Program-made: the position numbers and the translations under genes
Assembly (NCBI GenBank): GCA_012514535.1
Contig: JAAZAA010000284.1
Span: 1-45,094, forward strand
Direction of reading: 5' to 3'
DNA from: Myxococcales bacterium
GTDB lineage: Bacteria; Myxococcota_A; Polyangia; Polyangiales; Polyangiaceae
Length of the DNA: 45,094 nucleotides
In this document: positions 16,082-24,443 of the stretch, piece after piece
Layout: every line of letters begins with the position of its first letter
Numbering within the stretch: the stretch's first letter is position 1
Notes under the pieces: model-generated
The model's input: the letters and a program-made list of their open reading frames with translations, nothing else
Database searches by the model: none
Told to the model about the DNA's origin: nothing

Positions 16082-19000
16082 TCAGCCGGTCGCTGCCCGC
16101 CGCGCGCCCCGGAGCGGCCACGCCGCGTGGGCCACGTGGGGCATTTCTTCTCGGAAAAACGCCCGCAGCTTCGACGCCGTGGGGCGCAAGGCGGGCTCGC
16201 GACGCAGGCACGCCCCGAGCATCCGGGCGACCCGGCTGGCGATGGGCTCGCTCTCGAGCTGCGCGAGTTTGGGGGGCCACCCGTCGTGGGTCAGATGGGC
16301 GGAGACGATGGCGAGCTCGTCGGGGGCGTCGAAGAGCAGCTCGCCCGTCAACATCTCGAAGGCGAGGCACGCGAACGCGTAGACGTCTGCGGCCGGCGGG
16401 GTGGCGGAGGAGCCTTCTGGGGGCACGCCGAGCACCTCCGGGGAGGTGTACTCGAGGGTCCCGCAGCCGGGGCGGAGGTGGCGCCCGCTCAAGCCGAAAT
16501 CCACGAGCACGGGGGTGATGCCGTCCCGCAGGATGACGTTGGAGGGCTTCAGATCCAGGTGACCGACGCCGACCGCGTGCATCGCCTCGAGCCCCGCGAG
16601 GATCCCGTCCAGGTAGAGGAACGCGCGCTCCATCGTGAGGGTGTTCGAGCGCAAGATGCGATCCAGGGACGCGCCCGCGATGAGCTCCATCACGAGGATC
16701 GGCTTGGGGCGCGCGGCGAGGTCGAAGGTGACGAAGCGCGCCAGGTTCTCGTGGGCGGGCAGCGACAGCAGCGCGCCGGCCTCGTCGCGGAACATCTGGA
16801 GGAACTCCTGCTCCGAGAGGCTGCGGGCCGTCGTCGGATCGTACTCGGGCACCTTGAGGGCGAAGCTCTCGGCCTGCGGGTCGTGGCGCTCCTCCTGGCG
16901 GCGCGCCAAGAAGACCGTGCTGACGCCGCCGGCCCCCAGCGGGCGCACCACGTAGAAGGAGCCGATGGTCCGTCGTGGTAGCAGCCACGCGGGGAGGGCC
17001 GCCTTGCGGCGCTCGAGGGGCAGAGCGTGGACGTCGCTGCCGGCGTTGATGGGGAGCGAGAGCGGCCCGTCCAGCACCAGCTTGACGATCTGTCCGAGGA
17101 ACTCGGGGAGGGGATCCACCAGCGCCTGCACGGAGGAGGTCCACTGGTCGCCGTTCGGGGGCACCTCGCCGCGCACCGCCCGCTCCATGAGGGCGGAGAC
17201 GGGGACCGCGTCCGTGACCACGGCGATGTCGTCGAGCTCCATCGAGCCATCGAGCACCCGGCGCCGCGCGCTGCGCGTCAAGGCGACGAAGTCTTCGATC
17301 GTCCCCTCGAGCTCGTCGATGAGGGTCCGCCCCGTGTGGCCCGGCTCCACGAGCTCCACCTGGCCCCGCGCGGAGGCGACGCCCTCGAGCGCCCGCGCCA
17401 GCCGAAACACGACCCGCTGCAGCGCCTCGCTGCGGTATCCGCCGCCCCCGCCCAGTCCTTGGCTGAGCTGCATGACCCGGTGAGCCGCTCGCAGCGCGCC
17501 ACCGCTCGGGCTCAGGGACTGGCCGCCCTCCACCTCCAGGGCGTCGTCGGGCCCGAGCAGGCGAGCGAGGGCGCCGATGGGCCCCGACACGGACGGGTTC
17601 GTGCAGGCTTCGGCGATGGTGGCCACGGACGTGGCGTCGGCGATGCTGCTGGCGAGGACGAGGACGAGGTCGCTCGCCTGGGCCGCGCCTTCGCGCACCG
17701 CGGCGTCGAAGGAGCGCGCCAGCGTGGCGCAGAGCACCCGATGCACCGCCGGGTGGGGGGCGCTCGCCAGGCGCTCCAGCAAGGTGGCGATGACCTGGCG
17801 GAGGCGCGCCACCAGGCGTCGCTGCTCCGAATCCTGCGCCGCGGACTCGGCGTCGACCATGTGCAGCAGGACACGGAGCTTGCGCTGGTCCACCGGGATG
17901 CGCCCCGGGCTCTCGTCGCGGAGCCGAACACCGTCGAGCACCCACCGGCTCAGGCGGCTGTACAGGTACTCCATCTGCGGCACGCTCGCGTCGGATTCAC
18001 CGGGGCGGCGGCCGAGGAGGAGCAGGTTGACGAGGGTGGGACGCTCGACGGCCCCCAGATCGATGTCGTGGAGCGCGGCGAGGGCCTGGGGGAGGGACTC
18101 GGCGTCGCCGGGATCGTGGGTCTCGATGAATCCGGCGATTTGGTGGGCCTCCGCGAGGGCGGCGGAGGCGAGCTCCAGCGCCCGCTTGGCGCCGTCCGTC
18201 TCGAAGGCGAGCAGCGCCGTGCGCACCTGGAAGGAGACGCTGTTCGGATCTTCGCCGCCCGGGCGAAGCTGCCGGAGCGCCCGGGCGGTCAGCGCTCGGT
18301 GCAGGGCCGACTCTCCTTTGACGCGCTCGGCGAGGGCGTCCCGCAGAACCGCCGCGGCGGCCACGCCGAACCCTGCGTGCTGCACCTCCGTCATCAGGCG
18401 CGCGACGGCCTCAGCGACGTCGGCGCGGCGGGTCATGGCGAGGCGATCGAGGAGCTCCTCCGCTCGGTCGGGCTCGGACTCCACGACGCGGGCGAGCCCC
18501 ATGACCATCGTGGCGCTCAGGCCCGGATCTCGCACCGCGAGCTCGCTCTCCAGCACCGCACGGCAGGAGCGCAGCGTCTCCTCGTCGTTGTCGATCAAGG
18601 AGGCCACCAGGGACACCACGCCGCGTCGCCACTCGGTCGCGGAGAGGGACGGGTCCAGGGACGCGATCACCTCTTCCTTCGCCAGGGGATGGACCGAGGC
18701 GAGCAACCCGCGGGCGACCGCCGCGTGCCGCCAGACGAGGGGCTCCCGATCCATGAGCAGACGCTGGAACGTCGGGCGCAGGTCGTCTCCTCGGAGGACG
18801 TTCACCGGGCGGGTGTCGCCGAGCTGGTGGCGGACCACGGCCTCCCGCGCGGCGTGTTCGAGGAGCTGTGCGGCGAGGCGACGGGCGGGGAGCGCTTGCG
18901 TGGAGGGCTGGGTCAACCACTGGTCCCGGAGCTCGGCGCGCGTGGTGAGCGTGAGCGCGAGGGGAGCGGTGTTCGCCGTCGTCCCCACGGGGAGGTCGAA

Positions 19001-19423
19001 GCAGAGGGCGACCCGCGCCCGCATCGTCGGCGACTCCAGCGGTGACGCCGTGCCCAGCGCCATCCGGGACGCGCAGGTCACGAACGCCGTCGCCGTCCCC
19101 TCGTACAAGCGCGAGAAGACCCGTCGGCGCAGGTCGCGCTTCGTTTGCCCCGCGGGAAGACACGAGCTCAGCTCGTAGAGGGCTACTGCCGCGGAACCTG
19201 GCGCGATCCACTCCAGATCGTCCGCGAGCCCCGTCTCGATCGCCACGTGGGCCGCCCGCTCGAGCACCTGCTCGTCGAGCCCGTCGAGGGGCGGCGGCCC
19301 GAGGTTGCCCGCACTCTGGGCCAGGGCCGCGATGGCCTGCCGCCAGGTCGCCTGGCGTGAGCTCGCGGTCTCCAGGCGAGCGAGCTGGACGAGCGCCTCG
19401 GCCGGGTTGGGACGATTCCGCAT
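16082..19423 (-). CDS. large HEAT-like repeat protein with C-terminal Ser/Thr kinase domain
   Basis: A 1,113-residue protein. Residues 1 to about 800 are Ala/Leu/Arg-rich helical repeats of HEAT/ARM type, with no membrane segment seen. The kinase domain spans about 819-1095: Gly loop GAGGVSTVF, Lys857 (FALKVPE), catalytic HLDLKPSN with Asp957, DFG at Asp975 (VDFGLSG), SPE in place of APE, and DVYAFACLAFEMLTGE. All catalytic residues are present, but HLD replaces HRD, making it a non-RD kinase that may not need activation-loop phosphorylation. ATG at 19423 has GGAGGGAG upstream; the frame is open to 20476 but that part lies opposite hemH. Lipoprotein genes follow. Likely a cytoplasmic scaffold kinase; substrates unknown. 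Confidence 0.85.
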   Translation of the reverse strand: MRNRPNPAEALVQLARLETASSRQATWRQAIAALAQSAGNLGPPPLDGLDEQVLERAAHVAIETGLADDLEWIAPGSAAVALYELSSCLPAGQTKRDLRRRVFSRLYEGTATAFVTCASRMALGTASPLESPTMRARVALCFDLPVGTTANTAPLALTLTTRAELRDQWLTQPSTQALPARRLAAQLLEHAAREAVVRHQLGDTRPVNVLRGDDLRPTFQRLLMDREPLVWRHAAVARGLLASVHPLAKEEVIASLDPSLSATEWRRGVVSLVASLIDNDEETLRSCRAVLESELAVRDPGLSATMVMGLARVVESEPDRAEELLDRLAMTRRADVAEAVARLMTEVQHAGFGVAAAAVLRDALAERVKGESALHRALTARALRQLRPGGEDPNSVSFQVRTALLAFETDGAKRALELASAALAEAHQIAGFIETHDPGDAESLPQALAALHDIDLGAVERPTLVNLLLLGRRPGESDASVPQMEYLYSRLSRWVLDGVRLRDESPGRIPVDQRKLRVLLHMVDAESAAQDSEQRRLVARLRQVIATLLERLASAPHPAVHRVLCATLARSFDAAVREGAAQASDLVLVLASSIADATSVATIAEACTNPSVSGPIGALARLLGPDDALEVEGGQSLSPSGGALRAAHRVMQLSQGLGGGGGYRSEALQRVVFRLARALEGVASARGQVELVEPGHTGRTLIDELEGTIEDFVALTRSARRRVLDGSMELDDIAVVTDAVPVSALMERAVRGEVPPNGDQWTSSVQALVDPLPEFLGQIVKLVLDGPLSLPINAGSDVHALPLERRKAALPAWLLPRRTIGSFYVVRPLGAGGVSTVFLARRQEERHDPQAESFALKVPEYDPTTARSLSEQEFLQMFRDEAGALLSLPAHENLARFVTFDLAARPKPILVMELIAGASLDRILRSNTLTMERAFLYLDGILAGLEAMHAVGVGHLDLKPSNVILRDGITPVLVDFGLSGRHLRPGCGTLEYTSPEVLGVPPEGSSATPPAADVYAFACLAFEMLTGELLFDAPDELAIVSAHLTHDGWPPKLAQLESEPIASRVARMLGACLRREPALRPTASKLRAFFREEMPHVAHAAWPLRGARRAATG

Positions 19424-19461
19424 GGGGATCTCCCTCCAGTTTAAGGCCCGAGAGCGAAAAG

Positions 19462-19478
19462 CCCTAGAATTTCTAGGG
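19462..19478. promoter_or_regulatory. palindrome CCCTAGA-N3-TCTAGGG upstream of kinase gene
   Basis: Perfect 7-bp inverted repeat with an ATT spacer, centred about 47 bases upstream of the kinase start codon. It is AT-richer than its surroundings and sits where a repressor would act. Which protein binds is unknown. Confidence 0.4.
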
Positions 19479-19657
19479 TCTCGCCTCCGTTTGGGCGCAC
19501 GATGTGAGCGCGCGTCGCTGCCGATGGCGCCCGGAGCGCTGCTCGGCGGCGGGGAGCCGTGATGGGGAGTAGCGAAGGGCGCAGTGCGGCGAGGAGCGCC
19601 GGGATCCTCGGTTCGGCGACGAGGCGCCGGGCGCCCGTACGGAGGGCGCGGCGCGAC

Positions 19658-19706
19658 GACGGAGCGTGCCGCTGCCGACGGAGCGTGCCGCTGCCGACGG
19701 AGCGTG
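19658..19706. repeat. 19-bp tandem repeat, about 2.6 copies
   Basis: The unit GACGGAGCGTGCCGCTGCC occurs perfectly at 19658-19676 and 19677-19695, with a partial third copy at 19696-19706. It lies 33 bases upstream of the hemH start and could hold repeated binding sites or be a slippage product. Confidence 0.75.
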
Positions 19707-19738
19707 GTGTCGAGACGGTGTTCGGCTATAGGGGGTCC

Positions 19739-20638
19739 ATGTCGCAGCGTCCCTCCCACCCCCGCTCCGCGGTGCTCCTGCTGGCCCACGGGACGGTCCA
19801 GCACGTCGACGAGCTGCCGGAGTTCGTGCGGGTGATACGGCGGGGGGTGCCCGCGCCGGACGGGCTCCTGGAGGAGCTCCGGGAGCGATACGAGCACATC
19901 GGGGGCTCGCCGCTCCTGGACATCACCCGCGCCCAGGGGCGCGCCCTCCAGGAGGCCCTCGGCTTGCCGTGCCACGTCGCCATGCGCCTGTGGCACCCGC
20001 TCCTCGAGGACATCGCCCCGGATCTCGCCGGGGTCGAGCGGCTCTGCGTGATCCCCCTGGCGCCGTTCAGCGTGCACGTCTATCGGGCCGCCGCCGAAGC
20101 ATCCTTCGAGCGCTTCCCGGCTCCGCCGGAGCGCCTCTACGCGGGGCCCTGGGGAGAGGAGCCCGCCCTCGTCGCCGCCCACGTGCGGGCCATCCAGGCC
20201 GCCGTTCCCTCCCTCGAGGGCCACGAGATCGTCCTCACGGCGCACAGCCTGCCGCTCGCTGCCCTGCGCCAGGGAGATCCGTACTGCGTCCAGTTCGAGG
20301 CCTGCGCTCGCGCCGTGGAGCGTGCCCTCGGCAGGCGTTGTCACATCGTGTACCAGAGCCAGGGGGTCGGGGGAGGGGACTGGCTCGGCCCCGGCATCGA
20401 GGAGACCCTCGTCAGCTTGGCGGAGGTCGGGGCGGAGCGCGTCGTCGTCGCCCCGATCGGTTTCCTCGCGGACCACGTGGAGACCCTTTACGACCTGGAT
20501 GTGGCCGCGGCGGAGCAGGCGCGCTGTCTGGGGCTCGAGCTCGTGCGGGTCCCCGCCCTCAACACCGCCCCCGCGCTCATCGACGCCCTCGGCGCGATCG
20601 CGCGGCGCACCCTGGGCCTCGCCGATCCGGGTCCCTGA
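19739..20638 (+). CDS. hemH: ferrochelatase HemH
   Basis: Inserts ferrous iron into a porphyrin or coproporphyrin in heme synthesis. The 299-residue protein shows the family signature LTAHSLP with His169 and the later conserved Glu248 (ADHVETLYDLD), near the usual 310-350 length. ATG at 19739 has AGGGGG just upstream; the frame is open to 19559 but that region contains the repeat. The start of the protein (SAVLLLAHGTVQHVDELPEF) fits the family N-terminus. It opens a plus-strand run that continues with a lipoprotein and Fe-S trafficking genes. A CbiX/SirB chelatase is a less likely reading because the two-lobe ferrochelatase layout is present. Confidence 0.85.
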   Translation: MSQRPSHPRSAVLLLAHGTVQHVDELPEFVRVIRRGVPAPDGLLEELRERYEHIGGSPLLDITRAQGRALQEALGLPCHVAMRLWHPLLEDIAPDLAGVERLCVIPLAPFSVHVYRAAAEASFERFPAPPERLYAGPWGEEPALVAAHVRAIQAAVPSLEGHEIVLTAHSLPLAALRQGDPYCVQFEACARAVERALGRRCHIVYQSQGVGGGDWLGPGIEETLVSLAEVGAERVVVAPIGFLADHVETLYDLDVAAAEQARCLGLELVRVPALNTAPALIDALGAIARRTLGLADPGP

Positions 20639-20825
20639 GCAGGGCCGCCGCGGCCCCGTCGTCCCCGTGGCCCGCTCCCTCGCGGAGTACTCTCACGGAA
20701 CCCCCGTCGCCCCGTGAGCCTCTCGCGGGAGCCGGTCGCCCCACGACCCAAACCGACCGAAAGAGCGGCCCCAGGGGGCTGCGCCTACGTGCGAGGTGGC
20801 CGTCTGGTGTAAGGTCGGACGAAGC

Positions 20826-21887
20826 ATGTGGACGTTTCGCTGGCGGCGCTGGATTCTCTCGTGGGTTGCCCTGAGCGCGCTTTGCAGCCTCACGGTCTCC
20901 TGCGCCTGCGCGCGGGGTCCGGTCAACGCGAGCCCGGGACTGCGCTGGTGGCTCTTTTCCACCTTCGGGGCCAACAAGATGTGCCCGGAGATCCTGAAGA
21001 CGGGGGTGCCCCTGAAGCTCGACGGGCAGCCGAACACGATCGGGCGCTTCTTCCCCGACCAGTGTCACCACCAGGTGAACGATCAGGCGCAGACGGTGGC
21101 GCTCCACTTCGGGGGGACGGGATACGCCTGGACGCCCGTCGCCGGGCGCGTCGGCTTCCGAGCCACCGCGGCCGTGGAATACCGCATGGACTTCTACCTC
21201 GCGGAGGAGGGCATCTACGTCTGGGGCAAGCCCCACCGCATCCTCGCCGCACCCGAGTTCCAGATCGACGCCGTCGAGTACAAGGTGGTCGACTGGGCCT
21301 CCCGCACCCCCGTGGGATACATGGCGCAGACCTTCGGGGGGCAGATCATGGCGAGCCACCTCTCGAGCGGGTTCACGGTGGTCCGGACCGACTCGGGCGA
21401 TGAGTTCGCCCTCGGGCACCTGCGACCGCCCGCACGTCCCCCCAAGCCCTTCGACCTGCCCAAGGGGCGGCGCATCGTCTACGCGAACGAGAGCATCGAG
21501 GTGCGGGCGGAGCAGGTGGACTTCCTCGGCCCCTTCGAGGTGGCGGAGGAGGAGCAGGCCCTCTTCTTCCGCTTCCGTCTGACGGGACCCGCCGCCGAAG
21601 CCCTCCTCTGGCACAAGTCCGTCGCCGACATGTGGCGGCGCAACCTGCAGGTGGGTGCTCCCCTGGGCCCGCCGCCGCAGCCTGCCCTCGTGGGGATCCC
21701 GCTTCAGCCAGGGGTGCCGCAGCAGCGCAAGGTGCCCCTGCCGCCCGGGCAGTACTACCTCGTGATCGACAACAGCAGCCGCGTCGGGCAGGTGAACCCG
21801 CCCTGGAACCCCTTGAACATGGTGGGAGCCAGCGCCGCCGTCCTCGCCTACACCGCCGAGCTCGGCGACGTGGACGACGATTTCTGA
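20826..21887 (+). CDS. lipoprotein, unknown
   Basis: A 353-residue exported protein. The signal peptide is Trp/Arg-rich (MWTFRWRRWILSWVAL), with a lipobox ending at about Cys26 (LTVSC). The mature part has GANKMCPEIL and FFPDQCHHQV segments with cysteines and histidines, a beta-rich middle, a Pro/Gln-rich stretch (about 275-305) and a conserved-looking PPGQYYLVIDNSSRVGQVNPPWNP near the end. ATG at 20826 was chosen over the upstream GTG at 20796 because it directly precedes the signal. Function unknown; hemH lies upstream and bolA downstream. Confidence 0.68.
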   Translation: MWTFRWRRWILSWVALSALCSLTVSCACARGPVNASPGLRWWLFSTFGANKMCPEILKTGVPLKLDGQPNTIGRFFPDQCHHQVNDQAQTVALHFGGTGYAWTPVAGRVGFRATAAVEYRMDFYLAEEGIYVWGKPHRILAAPEFQIDAVEYKVVDWASRTPVGYMAQTFGGQIMASHLSSGFTVVRTDSGDEFALGHLRPPARPPKPFDLPKGRRIVYANESIEVRAEQVDFLGPFEVAEEEQALFFRFRLTGPAAEALLWHKSVADMWRRNLQVGAPLGPPPQPALVGIPLQPGVPQQRKVPLPPGQYYLVIDNSSRVGQVNPPWNPLNMVGASAAVLAYTAELGDVDDDF

Positions 21888-21997
21888 CGCAGACGCCGCC
21901 GGGGCGGACCTCGCTCCGCGGCGCGCGCGCCTGGAGGAACGGCAGCAGGGGGAGCGGAGCGTTGACAGGACCCCACCCGTGGGCCAGAGATCCCGCC

Positions 21998-22255
21998 GTG
22001 ATTGAACCCCAGGAAGTGGAGAAGCTGCTGGTGGCCGCGTTCCCGGACGCCCGCATCCAGCTCGAGGATTTGACGGGCACCAAGGACCACTACCAGGCGG
22101 TCATCGTGAGCTCGTCTTTCGCGGGCAAGACCCCCGTGGAGCAGCACCAGCTGGTGTATCGAGCTCTCGGCAGCGCCATGGCGGGGCCGATCCACGCCCT
22201 CGCCCTCAAGACGTACACCCCCGAGAGCTGGGCCCGCCTGCAAGAGCAGAAATGA
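21998..22255 (+). CDS. BolA/IbaG family protein
   Basis: An 85-residue protein of BolA fold that works with monothiol glutaredoxins in Fe-S cluster transfer and iron sensing. Visible family features are DHYQAVI, the invariant-type His in VEQHQLVYRALG and HALALKTYTPESW near the end. Length matches IbaG/BolA1-type proteins of 75-90 residues. GTG at 21998 gives the family start; the TTG at 21962 would add 12 residues. The CGFS glutaredoxin gene follows 130 bases downstream, the classic partner, which supports a Fe-S role. Confidence 0.85.
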   Translation: MIEPQEVEKLLVAAFPDARIQLEDLTGTKDHYQAVIVSSSFAGKTPVEQHQLVYRALGSAMAGPIHALALKTYTPESWARLQEQK

Positions 22256-22385
22256 CCGCGCCGCCCGCGCCTCGACGGCTCGGGGCGCCCCTGCGGGGAG
22301 CGGCTCCGGGCTCGAGGAGGCGGCGACGCTCAGGACAGGAAATGACCGTCAGCGCGGTCGAAGACACGACAAGGACGCCAGACAC

Positions 22386-22703
22386 ATGGACGAAGCACTT
22401 TCCCAGCGTATCCAGGGCCTGATCGAGGGGCACCGGGTGGTCTTGTTCATGAAGGGGAACAAGATGTTTCCCCAGTGCGGCTTCTCCGCGCAGGTGCTCG
22501 GCATCCTGAAGGAGGTCGGGGTCGATTTCGAAGCCCACAACATCCTGGCCGATCCCGAGCTCCGCCAGGGGTTGAAGGAGTACTCCAACTGGCCGACGTT
22601 CCCCCAGCTGTACGTGAAGGGGAAGCTGGTCGGCGGCTGCGACATCGTGACGCAGCTGTACGAGAGCGGCGATCTCGTGCCGCTGCTGCAGCAGGACGCT
22701 TGA
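22386..22703 (+). CDS. grxD: monothiol glutaredoxin, CGFS type (Grx4)
   Basis: A 105-residue protein that binds a [2Fe-2S] cluster with glutathione and passes it to acceptors, often as a complex with BolA. The active motif is FPQCGFS (Cys about 32), with WPTFPQLY and KLVGGCDI glutathione-binding segments, all typical of Grx4/Grx5. ATG at 22386 gives the full family length. It lies 130 bases after bolA on the same strand and is closed by two hairpins against the convergent efflux operon. Confidence 0.93.
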   Translation: MDEALSQRIQGLIEGHRVVLFMKGNKMFPQCGFSAQVLGILKEVGVDFEAHNILADPELRQGLKEYSNWPTFPQLYVKGKLVGGCDIVTQLYESGDLVPLLQQDA

Positions 22704-22706
22704 CGT

Positions 22707-22746
22707 CGGGCGATCGCCCGCTCCCCGGGGACACGCCTCGGGGAGC
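22707..22746. terminator. paired hairpins between convergent operons
   Basis: CGGGCGATCGCCCG (22707-22720) is a perfect 14-bp palindrome. GCTCCCCG (22720-22727) pairs perfectly with CGGGGAGC (22739-22746) across an 11-base loop. They lie between the grxD stop (22703) and the TolC-like stop (22762). No T tail is present, but the position supports bidirectional termination. Confidence 0.55.
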
Positions 22747-22761
22747 TGCGCTTCGAGCGCC

Positions 22762-24390
22762 TCAGTCCCCGACGCGCCCCTCGGGGACCCGATCCCGTCC
22801 CAGGGCGTAACGGAGCCGAACCCGCGACGTGCGCGCGTCGATGTGCGCGTTGATGAGGGCGAGGCGGGCGCGGGTGAGCGCCACCTCCGCGTCGTTCACG
22901 TCCACGAGAGTCCCCTGACCGATCCGGAAGAGCTCGCGGCGTCCGCGATAGCTCTCGTAGGCTGCCGCCAGAGCTTCCTGCGCCGCGTCGAGGGTGGCGT
23001 CCGCTTCGGACACCCCTTGGGCCGCCTGGGTGACCTCCAGCCGCAGGCCCTCGATGAGAGCTCGGCGCTGGGCGCGGAGCTCGGCCATCCGCGCCTCTTG
23101 CTGGCTGGCCACGGCGTTCGCGCCGCCGATGGCCGTCGGGCGCCACGTGAGCATGACGCTCACGTCCCAGACCCCGTCGAAGCGGTTCTGCTGGGGAAAG
23201 ATCCGCGGGTTGGGGTTCGCGTAGATGTAGTTGCCCACGACGTCGAGGCGGGGGTGAGCTTCGCTCTTGGCGAGGCTCACGAGTCCCTCGATGGATTTCT
23301 CCGACTCGCGGAGGGTCTTCAGCTCGGCTCGGTTCCGCACCGCTTCCTCGAGCAGGGCCGTCGTCTCCTTGGGCACCGAGACCGCCGGGGGCGGCGCCAG
23401 CAGATCTTCGCCCACCTTGTAGACGCGATCCGGGTCCGGCTCGTAGGTGATCGTGCGGATGCGCTCCTCGGCGATGCGGGTGAAGTGCTGGGCCTGGACC
23501 GCGAGCACCTCCGCGTTCTTCGTCTGGGCGCGGGCCCCGAGCAGATCCGCGCGGGACAGGAGCCCGGACGCGTGCAGGACCTCCGCGTCCTTCTCGCGGG
23601 CCCGCATGTTGTTCAAGGACTCCTCGGCGACGATCTGTTGCCCGATGGCGCGGACCCAGTCGTAGTAGGCGATCCGAGCGTCCGCGGCGACCTTGAGCTT
23701 CGCCGCCTCCTCGTCCCAGCGAGCGGAGGCGCTCGAGTGCTCCGCGGAGCGGATCGCCGTGGTGGTGCGGTAGACGTAGTCCGACACCGGCACGCTGAGC
23801 GTCGCCTTGAACTCGTACTGGTTGAGGAGGATCGGGAACGTGAAGGGCGGCAGGGCGATGAGCTGCTGGTTGGGCGGCAGGGGCCCAGGATCCGCCGGCG
23901 CTCCCACGAGCTGCACGCCGCCACCCGTGAACTCGGGCATCTGCACCGGGCTGATCCTGGTGTAACGCGCTGAGAGCATCAGATCCGGCCACAGCCGGGC
24001 CACCGCTTCGTCCTCCTGTCCCTTGGCTCGACGGGCCGTGGCCTGACGCTGCTCCACCATGGCGCTGTGGGCGACGGCCCGGGACGCGACCTCGTCCGCC
24101 GTGAGGCCATGGCGCAGATCCGCGTGGCGCAGGAAGAGCTCGAGCCCGGGGCCCTCGTCGAATCCACCGTCGTCTTCCCGTACTCCCTCGCCCAGGGTCG
24201 TCCCGGGCGGCGGGTGAGAGGGGACGATGGGCGGGGGGACCGGTGGCTGCCCCGGGGGCATGTCGGAGGGCGCAGCGGTCTGAGCCCCCAGCAGGCTGCT
24301 CGAGCTCAGGAGGGCGCCGACGACACCGAAGCGAAGGACGCCCAGGCGGAGGGCACCGAGCCGAAGGGCAAGAGGGGATACGAAGGACAT
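22762..24390 (-). CDS. TolC-family outer-membrane efflux protein
   Basis: A 542-residue outer-membrane channel for the RND pump encoded upstream. A signal peptide (about 1-35) ending near LLGAQTA is followed by a Pro-rich stretch (about 40-65), then two long helical repeats typical of TolC (SARYTRISPVQMPEF; LMLSARY; AEVALTRARLALINAHI near the end). Length is in the family range of 420-550, with the extra Pro-rich N-terminal part. ATG at 24390 has GAGAG upstream. It is 53 bases downstream of the permease gene and is the last gene of the operon. Confidence 0.88.
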   Translation of the reverse strand: MSFVSPLALRLGALRLGVLRFGVVGALLSSSSLLGAQTAAPSDMPPGQPPVPPPIVPSHPPPGTTLGEGVREDDGGFDEGPGLELFLRHADLRHGLTADEVASRAVAHSAMVEQRQATARRAKGQEDEAVARLWPDLMLSARYTRISPVQMPEFTGGGVQLVGAPADPGPLPPNQQLIALPPFTFPILLNQYEFKATLSVPVSDYVYRTTTAIRSAEHSSASARWDEEAAKLKVAADARIAYYDWVRAIGQQIVAEESLNNMRAREKDAEVLHASGLLSRADLLGARAQTKNAEVLAVQAQHFTRIAEERIRTITYEPDPDRVYKVGEDLLAPPPAVSVPKETTALLEEAVRNRAELKTLRESEKSIEGLVSLAKSEAHPRLDVVGNYIYANPNPRIFPQQNRFDGVWDVSVMLTWRPTAIGGANAVASQQEARMAELRAQRRALIEGLRLEVTQAAQGVSEADATLDAAQEALAAAYESYRGRRELFRIGQGTLVDVNDAEVALTRARLALINAHIDARTSRVRLRYALGRDRVPEGRVGD

Positions 24391-24443
24391 GAGACTCTCT
24401 CCAAACTACGGGCAGGGCTCCGCGGCTTCGGCGCAGGCGAGGG

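Larger units (their letters stand above)
19424..19738. other. divergent intergenic region kinase / hemH
   Basis: About 315 bases between divergent starts. It contains a 17-bp palindrome close to the kinase start and a 19-bp tandem repeat nearer hemH, both listed separately. I see no credible gene here, though hemH's frame stays open to 19559. Confidence 0.5.

Noticed and set aside
17027-19045. 672-codon plus-strand open frame opposite the kinase gene.
   Set aside because: Shadow composition and no recognisable motif; the minus-strand protein has full kinase motifs.
19424-20476. N-terminal extension of the kinase frame.
   Set aside because: It lies opposite hemH, has no repeat-like sequence, and the ATG at 19423 has a clear ribosome-binding site.
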